Assembly (NCBI GenBank): GCA_002428055.1
Contig: DIZY01000132.1
Span: 1-15,247, forward strand
Origin: Helicobacteraceae bacterium UBA6016
GTDB lineage: Bacteria > Campylobacterota > Campylobacteria > Campylobacterales > UBA6016
DNA length: 15,247 bases
Direction of reading: 5' to 3'
Shown here: positions 1 through 6,714 of the stretch, one piece after another
Position numbering within the stretch: the stretch's first letter is position 1
Layout: the number at the start of each line of letters is the position of its first letter
The notes under the pieces: model-generated
Told to the model about the DNA's origin: nothing
What the model saw: only the letters and a program-made list of their open reading frames with translations
Database searches by the model: none
Program-made: the position numbers and the translations under genes

Positions 1-1
1 C

Positions 2-1882
2 TACTTCAAAGCAGATGTCGAAAGCATTGTAGAAGACAGCGATAAGTTCTCATTTTCCGGTAGCGTTTCAAACTTTACCGATATAGCGCTTGGCATAGAC
101 GATGCAACGCTAGCTCACGCTTCGGCTACATACAAAGGGGATGAAGATGTGTTGCATGTCGGCCTAAAATCAAAATGGACAACCGTCAGCGTATCGTCAA
201 AAGGATACTCTCTATACAACTTTAACGCCGATTTGCAAGACATAAAGCCACTAAAATTTGGACATATAACGCTAGGCGGACACATAAAAGGTCATTACGA
301 CTACAAAAAAAGTGAAACGGCGGCGAGCATCAAACTATCAAAATCGCAACTATTCGGCAAACCTCTGACATCAGACGAGCTTAGTTTCTTAAAAACACCA
401 AACTCTATAGTCGCTCCACACTCAAAAATCAGGCTAGGCGGAGTGGATATGCAAGTAAAGGCCTCTACGACGGATGGGGTGCTAGATGCAACACTCCAAA
501 CACAGGGCGCAAAACTAAAGTTAAACGGCGCCATCAATAAAAACATTAAGCTTACCTTGCATGGAAATAGCGCAATACTGGCAGAGGAGTATGCCAAAAT
601 CACGACTACGCCAAAACAAAATATTACCGGAGAGTTTGATATAGAAGCCCTTATTAGGGGCGAATTAAAAGATAAAGATTTTAGCTTTAAAGGCTCATCG
701 CCACAAATGACGCTCGGCGGAGAAACCGTAAAATCCATACTAATATCAGGCAACTCAAACAAAGACGCCATCACGCTAAATACGCTAAAAGCCTCCTATC
801 AAGACAAATCTTATTATCTATTAAAACCCGCCGTGGTGCGGATGGACGCTAATAGGGCGGTTTGCGACGAGCTTAGGATAAATGACACCCTAAATGCCTC
901 TTTTATATACGATTCTAATTCGCTAAGAGCAAAAGCAGATATAACAAACTTTGCCTACAAAGACAACAACAAACTTGCATTTGTCTTGGACGCAAAACTA
1001 ACGGCGCTATACGAAAACAAAAAGCTAAGTATTGCGGGAGACGCATACCTAAAAGAGCTGCAAGCAGGATTTGAGCTAAAAAGCTCGCGCATAACAAAAG
1101 ACAAAGATATAGTCATTTTAAAACCGAAAAAACTGGAGTTTGATGAACAAAAGTTTGAAAACAATCTAGCCCTGCGTATCAATATTAGCAATAAAGGAAA
1201 GGCGATATATCGCTCAAAGGAGGCTTATGCGCCAATATCGTTAAATATGCTCTACTACAAAGAGTTCGGTGAAAGACCGACGCTTTTGGGGCTTATAGCG
1301 ACTCAAAACGGTTATTACGATATGGAAGGCAGGCGATTTTTGCTAGCTCCAAGTCAGATAGTTCTGACGCAAACAGAGCCCAACAATCCGTATTTGGACC
1401 TTACATTGCGCCATGTAGATAAGGATACTCAAATATTTATCTTCGTAAAAGAGTTTGCCTCGGCTCCAAAAATCAGCTTTAGCTCAAAGCCCGCCATGAG
1501 CGAAAAAGAGATTATCTCCTATCTACTTTTTGGCGTAGACCCAGATAGTAGCTTTACTAAGAGTTCAAGCGACTCAAAATACTCCTCAAAAGCGATAGCC
1601 GCACTGTCAAACGCTCTTTCAAGAGACCTCGCAAAAGAGTTTGGGGTCAAGCTTGACAAAATAGAGATAAGCCCGACGGAGGTCACGGACGCAAACGGCA
1701 GAACAACGCACGCCACAAAAGTAGAGGTCGGCAAAAGAGTAACAAAAGACCTCACGGTAACATACAAAAACGACATTGAAAGCAGCGTGGTTTTTGAGTA
1801 CCAAATCAATAAAAATATGAATATAGAGACTCAAGCGGGGCGCAAAAGTTCAATAGATATTTTTTACAAAAAGGATTATTAG
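2..1882 (+). CDS. tamB: TamB-like translocation/assembly module protein, C-terminal part (5' truncated by window edge)
   Basis: The frame is open from base 2, so this is the last 626 residues of a larger gene; the GTG at 149 is internal. The protein is rich in beta-strand with alternating polar and hydrophobic residues. Its end has the features of the TamB C-terminal domain (DUF490, PF04357): an 'ISYLLFG' segment (DNA about 1513-1535), then an Ala/Leu-rich helical stretch, the strand 'VEVGKRVTKDLTVTY', and a short terminal strand ending in an aromatic ('DIFYKKDY'). TamB proteins span the periplasm from an N-terminal inner-membrane anchor and work with an Omp85-family partner (TamA) or in phospholipid transport to the outer membrane. 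Neither the anchor nor a tamA partner is in view. The next small ORF begins directly after the stop codon. Family assignment is fairly sure; which Omp85 protein is its partner here is unknown. Confidence 0.85.
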   Translation, partial: YFKADVESIVEDSDKFSFSGSVSNFTDIALGIDDATLAHASATYKGDEDVLHVGLKSKWTTVSVSSKGYSLYNFNADLQDIKPLKFGHITLGGHIKGHYDYKKSETAASIKLSKSQLFGKPLTSDELSFLKTPNSIVAPHSKIRLGGVDMQVKASTTDGVLDATLQTQGAKLKLNGAINKNIKLTLHGNSAILAEEYAKITTTPKQNITGEFDIEALIRGELKDKDFSFKGSSPQMTLGGETVKSILISGNSNKDAITLNTLKASYQDKSYYLLKPAVVRMDANRAVCDELRINDTLNASFIYDSNSLRAKADITNFAYKDNNKLAFVLDAKLTALYENKKLSIAGDAYLKELQAGFELKSSRITKDKDIVILKPKKLEFDEQKFENNLALRINISNKGKAIYRSKEAYAPISLNMLYYKEFGERPTLLGLIATQNGYYDMEGRRFLLAPSQIVLTQTEPNNPYLDLTLRHVDKDTQIFIFVKEFASAPKISFSSKPAMSEKEIISYLLFGVDPDSSFTKSSSDSKYSSKAIAALSNALSRDLAKEFGVKLDKIEISPTEVTDANGRTTHATKVEVGKRVTKDLTVTYKNDIESSVVFEYQINKNMNIETQAGRKSSIDIFYKKDY

Positions 1883-2005
1883 ATGAAAACAAAACCTGAC
1901 TGCAAAGCAAAACCGCCTTGCTGCAGTAAGCTAAAAGCGATAATAGTAGGCACAATAATGAGTCTTACCGTCTTTGCGGTATCCATCTATTTTGGTTGGT
2001 ACTAA
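1883..2005 (+). CDS. 40-aa Cys-rich single-pass membrane protein, unknown function
   Basis: A short ORF of 41 codons starts on the base after the tamB stop codon. A good ribosome binding site (AAGGA, 1871-1875) lies 7 bases before the ATG, inside the end of tamB, so translation is probably coupled. The product has a basic N-terminus with cysteines at positions 7, 13 and 14 (KPDCKAKPPCC). One hydrophobic helix follows (about residues 18-38, from KAIIVGTIMSL to VSIYFGW), and the protein ends Gly-Trp-Tyr. The predicted form is an inner-membrane miniprotein with a Cys-bearing cytoplasmic tail; the cysteines might bind metal or be lipid- or redox-modified, but nothing shows which. I do not recognise a family. 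Support comes from the RBS, exact gene spacing and sensible composition. Confidence 0.65.
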   Translation: MKTKPDCKAKPPCCSKLKAIIVGTIMSLTVFAVSIYFGWY

Positions 2006-2194
2006 GAATATTAATGTTATGCGCCAATACAAGCAAAGCCCGTATTGGCAGCAAGGACTAAAGTCCTTTGCAATCCCCTGAAGCTACCCGCATATGCGGG
2101 AGAGTAGTAAGTGAAATTTTGATAAAGTTAATGCCAAAAAAAGCATACCAAATAACTATATTTAACAAATCAAAATGATAGGCTTGTACTCTAA
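2006..2194. other. Intergenic region with three hairpins, upstream of the Tsx-like gene
   Basis: No coding sequence is seen in these 189 bases. The first about 90 bases are unusually rich in hairpins (see separate entry). The last 70 bases are AT-rich and must carry any promoter for the porin-kinase pair. The best -10-like hexamer is TATATT (2157-2162), without a convincing -35. The ribosome binding site for the gene at 2195 is weak: the nearest purine run is AGG at 2180-2182, 12 bases from the ATG. Confidence 0.4.
2020..2107. repeat. Cluster of three consecutive hairpins (REP-like or structured leader/terminator region)
   Basis: Three inverted repeats follow each other. GCCAATAC (2023-2030) pairs with GTATTGGC (2042-2049). 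AAGGAC (2053-2058) pairs with GTCCTT (2063-2068) across TAAA, extended by GC/GC with a one-base bulge. CCCGCATATGCGGG (2087-2100) is a perfect palindrome flanked by CTA and TAG. None is followed by a clear T-run, so a simple terminator is not well supported for any one of them. Short palindromes next to GTAG resemble REP sequences and the ends of IS200/IS605-type elements, but no transposase remains. A structured 5' leader for the downstream gene is the alternative. I matched it to no known riboswitch consensus. Confidence 0.5.
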
Positions 2195-2881
2195 ATGAAA
2201 AAAATAACTCTTTTACTCGCTTTGGTATCCGCACTTTTCGCCGACTTTAGCGCCTCAAATATACAACTGCTATACTCTGACGGCTTTAACGGAAACTCTT
2301 TTGTATATGACGCAAAAGACGGAAAGAAGACCACACTTACGCTTGAGCATTTTAGAGAGTTTGGATATGGAGATGTTTTTTGGTTTGCCGACATCACCAA
2401 TGGAAACTCTTTTGACGGACAAAAAACAAAAATCTACTCCGAAATCTCACCAAGGGTATCGCTCTCAAAAATCAGCGGTCAAAAAATCTCTTTTGGCGCT
2501 ATAAAAGATGTGTATCTATCGGGACAATACAATGTCGGCAAAGCGTATCAAGCTTGGCTGGTAGGCGGTGGCGTAGAGCTGGCGATTCCTTATATGCAAG
2601 TTTTTGGAGTAAATATTTATGACAAAAGGCAAAATGTCAGCGGAAAACACCAGACACAAACAACGATAAACTACAAAACGAACAACTTCTACGGTTTTCA
2701 TGCGACAGGTTTTCACGACATTACCGACGAGGACTACTCCACTCATAATCAACTACTTTACGATTTGGGCGGATATGTCGGCGTAAAAGGGCTTTTTGTC
2801 GGATTTGAGCATCTGCATTATAGGCACAACAACGGGCAGCATACGGATGCCATGCAGGCGATGCTAAAATTTAGCTGGTAA
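2195..2881 (+). CDS. Tsx/OmpK-like nucleoside-specific channel family outer-membrane protein
   Basis: The 228-aa protein starts with a Sec signal peptide (MKKITLLLALVSALFA, cleavage after about residue 16). A beta-barrel-like chain follows with many aromatic residues and ends in Trp, the typical outer-membrane C-terminal signature (MLKFSW). The segment 'TLTLEHFREFGYGDVFWFADITN' region (residues about 47-69) matches the pattern 'T-x-E-H-x-x-x-x-x-Y-G-D-x-F-x-F-x-D' of the Tsx/OmpK family (PF03502), whose E. coli member passes nucleosides. Length suits a 10-12 strand barrel. The gene is separated by only 3 bases from a sensor kinase, so the two are probably co-transcribed. The actual substrate is not shown by the sequence. 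The start is chosen because it gives a complete signal peptide, although its RBS is weak. Confidence 0.75.
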   Translation: MKKITLLLALVSALFADFSASNIQLLYSDGFNGNSFVYDAKDGKKTTLTLEHFREFGYGDVFWFADITNGNSFDGQKTKIYSEISPRVSLSKISGQKISFGAIKDVYLSGQYNVGKAYQAWLVGGGVELAIPYMQVFGVNIYDKRQNVSGKHQTQTTINYKTNNFYGFHATGFHDITDEDYSTHNQLLYDLGGYVGVKGLFVGFEHLHYRHNNGQHTDAMQAMLKFSW

Positions 2882-2884
2882 GAG

Positions 2885-4909
2885 ATGCAAAACAAGCATT
2901 TGATTGACATACAAAAAGAGCTTGACGACTCTCAATATGCCATCAAAAAAGACACCAAAAAAACAATACTTGCCCTTCTTGCTTTTCTTATGGCGTGTAC
3001 CATAGCATTTATCGTTTTTGACTCATACACAAGCTACGCCAATGCCAGCAAAAAAATAAAAGAGAACTTTATTACCCTACAAAAAGAGATTATAAAAACA
3101 AGGGTCAATAATGTCACATATATGATTGACGGCTCAATACAAGAGAGCGAATCCAGCATCAAAAAAAGAGTCTTTGAAAGAACGCAGCAAGGCTACAATA
3201 TCGCCGCAGCTATATACCAAAAATACAACGGCAAAGAGCCCGAGACAAGCATCCAAGAGAGAATAAAAGATGCGCTAAGACCGCTACGCTGGAACAATGG
3301 AAGAAGTTATATATGGATAGTCGACAGCAACAACATAGGTATACTACGACCTAACATTCCGGAATTTGAAGGGCAAACACTAAAGAATTTCAAAGACAAA
3401 GAAGGTAACTATGTAGTCAGAAACCAGACCGCAACCGCAATCAAAAAAGGCGAGGGTTTTAACGACGACTACTTCACAAAATACGGCAAACCTCAAAACG
3501 AAGTCTATCCGCAAATATCGTTTGTTAAAAATTTTGGACACTACGGATGGTATTTTGGAAGTGCGGAGTTTGTGGACGACTACCGAGAGCTATTAAAAGA
3601 TGAGCTATTAAAAAGAGTTTCGAATATCAGATACGGCAAAAGCTATATTTTTATTAACGATATGAACGGCAACGCTCTTTTATCAAACGGCAAACTGCTA
3701 GAGGAGCCAAAAAACATACTTGAACTGACGGATAAAAATGGCGTCAAAGTAGTTCAAAAAGAGATAGCGATAGCAAAAAACTCTGCTGAAGGCGGTTTTT
3801 TGGAGTATGCTTGGCATGAGGCTAGCCTAAATAAGGATGTCGAAAAAATAGCCTTCATAAGGCAGATAAAACCGCTAAACTGGATGATAGGAAGCAGTAT
3901 CCCGCTAGATGAGATAAACAATCAACTAGATGGTCTATACGCGGATTTTAAAAAGACTGTGATTTTCAACATCTTAACGGTAGCGCTATTTTTTGCCGTT
4001 GTCTTTTCGATTGCATTTTACGGTATAGAACTATACAATCGCAGGCTTGATGCGATAGCAAAAAGAACAAAAGAAGAGCTACTTGGAAGCTATAAGCAGC
4101 TAGATGCGCTAAATCAAAATCTTCAAAATATGGTTACCGAGGAGGTTGCCAAAAACAGAGAAAAGGATATGCTGCTTATAAAACAGTCAAGGCAAGCTAC
4201 GATGGGGGAGATGATAAGCAATATCGCCCACCAGTGGAGACAGCCGCTTAATGCGCTTGGGCTAACAGTGCAAGATTTGAAAATAGCTTGGCAATACGGC
4301 GAAGTTAACGCAACATATATAGAAGAAGCGGTTAACAACTCTATGGCGCAGATAAGATATATGAGCAAGACAATTGACGATTTTCGTAATTTCTTCAAAC
4401 CGGACAAAGAAAAACAAACATTCAATCTAAACAACCTAACAACCAAGGCGGTCGAATTTTTATCAGCATCAATGAAATCAAGCGAAATACAGATTTTTGT
4501 GCTCAAAGATGAACAATACGGCGATATTGAGGCGTTTGGTTACGAAAATGAACTTATACAGGTAATTATTAATATCCTAAATAACGCAAAAGACGAATTT
4601 GTATCAAGGGCGATAAAAGAGCGCAAAATAACAATTTCAACAAAAAAAGATAGTGAGTTTTCAAAGCTAATAATCAAAGATAACGCCGGCGGGGTTGATG
4701 AGAAAATCATAGAAAATATTTTTGATCCGTATTTTACGACCAAAGAACAAGGTAAAGGCACAGGAATTGGGCTTTATATGTCAAAAGAAATTATAGAAAA
4801 AAATATGAACGGCGCTTTAAGAGTCTACAATGATGCGGACGGCGCCATTTTTGAGATATGTTTGCCGTCCAAAAAGCCGGATGCTACCCCATCGGATAAA
4901 GCACTTTAG
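2885..4909 (+). CDS. Membrane sensor histidine kinase with tandem Cache domains
   Basis: This 674-aa kinase has TM1 at about residues 27-48. A periplasmic region of roughly 310 residues holds two Cache-type modules (one around 'GRSYIWIVDSNN', one around 'GKSYIFINDMNG', each with a 'GWYFGS' or 'WMIGSS' end strand), and TM2 is at about 358-381. Then comes a coiled segment and the kinase core. The phospho-acceptor is His449 in 'NIAHQWRQPLN'. The N box is around residues 562-575, Asp599 lies in 'DNAGG', the F box is 'FDPYFTTK', and the G box is 'GKGTGIGL' near 623. The whole architecture resembles the dCache kinases frequent in Campylobacterota that sense small organic ligands; the ligand is unknown. 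The start ATG lies 3 bases after the porin stop, suggesting coupling. No response regulator gene is adjacent, so it is probably an orphan or works with a distant partner. Its 3' end overlaps the remnant reading frame on the other strand. Confidence 0.9.
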   Translation: MQNKHLIDIQKELDDSQYAIKKDTKKTILALLAFLMACTIAFIVFDSYTSYANASKKIKENFITLQKEIIKTRVNNVTYMIDGSIQESESSIKKRVFERTQQGYNIAAAIYQKYNGKEPETSIQERIKDALRPLRWNNGRSYIWIVDSNNIGILRPNIPEFEGQTLKNFKDKEGNYVVRNQTATAIKKGEGFNDDYFTKYGKPQNEVYPQISFVKNFGHYGWYFGSAEFVDDYRELLKDELLKRVSNIRYGKSYIFINDMNGNALLSNGKLLEEPKNILELTDKNGVKVVQKEIAIAKNSAEGGFLEYAWHEASLNKDVEKIAFIRQIKPLNWMIGSSIPLDEINNQLDGLYADFKKTVIFNILTVALFFAVVFSIAFYGIELYNRRLDAIAKRTKEELLGSYKQLDALNQNLQNMVTEEVAKNREKDMLLIKQSRQATMGEMISNIAHQWRQPLNALGLTVQDLKIAWQYGEVNATYIEEAVNNSMAQIRYMSKTIDDFRNFFKPDKEKQTFNLNNLTTKAVEFLSASMKSSEIQIFVLKDEQYGDIEAFGYENELIQVIINILNNAKDEFVSRAIKERKITISTKKDSEFSKLIIKDNAGGVDEKIIENIFDPYFTTKEQGKGTGIGLYMSKEIIEKNMNGALRVYNDADGAIFEICLPSKKPDATPSDKAL

Positions 4910-5041
4910 CGTGCGCGCCGTCTAGCGCTTTCATCATATCTACGCCAAGAACCATAGCCGCATACACACCGCGCCAAGCTCATCCAAAAACCGTCTATTT
5001 AGTAGTGAGAAGTTGTTTTGAATAGACTCTAGTATATCCAT
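4884..5041 (-). pseudogene. Frameshifted small gene overlapping the end of tpsB (51 codons when repaired)
   Basis: On the minus strand an ATG at 5041-5039 opens within the last codons of tpsB. The uninterrupted frame gives 33 residues and stops at 4940. Its first 24 residues look protein-like (start MDILESIQ, then NNFSLLNRRFLDELGAV) but then turn into an Arg/Cys/Trp-rich tail. Skipping two bases in the GTGTGT run (about 4964-4970) carries the reading into another frame that is open to 4884 and looks equally protein-like: YAAMVLGVDMMKALDG, then AHAKVLYPMG. The joined product would be 51 aa, amphipathic and mainly helical. This fits a small gene co-transcribed after tpsB that has lost its frame, or an assembly indel. 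It overlaps tpsB by 13 bases and the convergent kinase gene by 26. I do not recognise the family. Confidence 0.5.
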
Positions 5042-6714
5042 CCTATTTGCATTAATGCTTTTGTGTTTCGTTCGGGTTCGCTGGTTACTTTTTGTGCGCC
5101 GATGATTGTGGCTATTTGGACTTTGGCGAAAAATTGTTTGAAAGAGGCTTGGTATCCGATACCTATGTCGCTGAGGTATCTTGCGCTGTCGGCGCCTACT
5201 TCATTTTCCATTTTGGCATATCCTGCATCTGCAAAGAGGCTTGCTTTGTGGGCGAGTCCCTCATAGCTTGGCAAGGCATAGAAGAGTTCAACCCCCAAGA
5301 TATAGCCATTTTCGGCGGAGTGTTCGCCATCCGGAAAGGCTCTTACTCCATACGCTCCACCCAATGAGAAGTCCTCTGAACCGTCGAGGTTTTTCCCCTC
5401 CAGCGCTTTTTGGAATCTTAGATTTGTGGTGAGTGAATACTCATGATTAAAATAAACAGATTGTTCGATACTTCCCCAAATCTTTGAGTATGAGCCATCA
5501 GTTTTGGCCCCTGCCGCATCTTGCATTTTTGCCGCCTCATCATCAAAGCTCAAATCCCCATGTGTTATGTTGAGAGAGAGTGTGGTGTTGGTATTTAGCC
5601 CAAAAAACTGAGCATTTCGTGCATAGTTTGCGCCTACGGTAAAGAGATTTGACTCTTTTTTTGTGGTTGTGTCGGCGCTTTGTATCTCATCTTCCATATT
5701 TTTGTGGGCAAACCATACCGAGAGATTGAGCGTCTCTTGTCTGGTGCGAATGAGCGGATAAGAGAGTGAGGCTTCCAGCGTCGTTGATGTACCCAGAGCG
5801 TCAAGAGCTTCATACTCTTTTGCCAAAGAATAGCTCGTACGAGAGGCGCCAATCTCTCCCCTTAGACCGTTGCTCATTAATGGGAAGCTATATGATGCTT
5901 TGCCGTTTGTCAGGTCGCCCGTGGTGGAAAATACGCCGTTGAGGCTAAGCTTGTCGCCGTATCCTAGTGGTGAGTTGGCATTGATGCCTAGATTTAGTCT
6001 GTATTCACCCGTATATCTGCTACCGTAATTGTCGCCGATAGCGTATGCGCTGTAAGGAGCAGTCGCCTGCGCTTCAATCAAAAAGTCACTCGTCCCCACT
6101 ACGGTTCCGGGCATGATATTTGCCTTCTTGACGCTAGCCCCTGGGGTGTCGTTGATTAGTAGCATAGCCCTTTCTATGGTGTCAACGCTGATGATATTGG
6201 CTTCTTTGATCTCATCTAGCATCCCCTGAACCATTCGATCGCCTACTAAAGAGCTGTTCGTAATCTTGAAATTGCCATAATTTCCCTCTATTACGGCAAT
6301 AGTCAGTGTGTCGCTTTTGATGGCATTTTGAGGCATAAATGCTCTTGCAACGAAGTATCCTTTTTGCCTGTAGTGTTCTGTTGCGACAGAGACAATACTT
6401 TTAAGCTCTTCAAGGCTGTATGATTTTCCAAGATAACCTTGCGTTAACGCTTCTAGCTCCTCTTTTGAGATGTGCTTGTTACCCTCATAGACGATTTTGG
6501 CGACAAAGGCACTCTCTGTCGTTTTTGAGTCGGACTCCTTTTTTGGGGCTGTATTTGAGGGCTTTTGGGAAAAATCGGGGATTTCGTTATTGACCCCTTC
6601 TTTTTCTTGCGTTATCTTTGGTATAACGACTTGTTTTTCTATAATCCCAACACTCGGAGGCGCTGCCAATAAAGCAGGGGCAACGCAAAGCAATATCATG
6701 GTTGTTTTTTTCAT
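5029..6714 (-). CDS. Two-partner secretion outer-membrane transporter TpsB (ShlB/FhaC/HecB family)
   Basis: This 561-aa protein has a signal peptide (MKKTTMILLCVAPALLAA, cleavage near residue 18). A polar, Lys/Ser/Pro-rich linker covers about 30-66. A POTRA_2 domain (about 68-145, 'AKIVYEGNKHIS' to 'LTIAVIEGNYG') and a second POTRA-like stretch to about 215 lead into the 16-stranded ShlB barrel (about 220-561). The loop-6 motif, usually VRG(Y/F), is VRAF at 457-460: the key Arg is kept and the Gly is replaced by Ala. The chain ends in an aromatic residue (GWIY), as barrel proteins do. It exports the TpsA partner across the outer membrane by recognising its N-terminal TPS domain. Its ATG overlaps the tpsA stop by 4 bases (ATGA) with GAGGAAAG just upstream, so translation is coupled. 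The partner assignment is therefore strong. Confidence 0.93.
   Translation of the reverse strand: MKKTTMILLCVAPALLAAPPSVGIIEKQVVIPKITQEKEGVNNEIPDFSQKPSNTAPKKESDSKTTESAFVAKIVYEGNKHISKEELEALTQGYLGKSYSLEELKSIVSVATEHYRQKGYFVARAFMPQNAIKSDTLTIAVIEGNYGNFKITNSSLVGDRMVQGMLDEIKEANIISVDTIERAMLLINDTPGASVKKANIMPGTVVGTSDFLIEAQATAPYSAYAIGDNYGSRYTGEYRLNLGINANSPLGYGDKLSLNGVFSTTGDLTNGKASYSFPLMSNGLRGEIGASRTSYSLAKEYEALDALGTSTTLEASLSYPLIRTRQETLNLSVWFAHKNMEDEIQSADTTTKKESNLFTVGANYARNAQFFGLNTNTTLSLNITHGDLSFDDEAAKMQDAAGAKTDGSYSKIWGSIEQSVYFNHEYSLTTNLRFQKALEGKNLDGSEDFSLGGAYGVRAFPDGEHSAENGYILGVELFYALPSYEGLAHKASLFADAGYAKMENEVGADSARYLSDIGIGYQASFKQFFAKVQIATIIGAQKVTSEPERNTKALMQIGWIY

Noticed and set aside
301..774. 157-codon open frame on the minus strand
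   Set aside because: Antisense shadow of the TamB-like gene; its hydrophobic composition comes from the complement of Lys/Ser-rich codons, with no independent support.
4910..5028. Rho-independent terminator between the convergent kinase and tpsB genes
   Set aside because: I looked for a GC stem followed by a T-run on either strand and found none; the stretch reads better as the frameshifted small gene.
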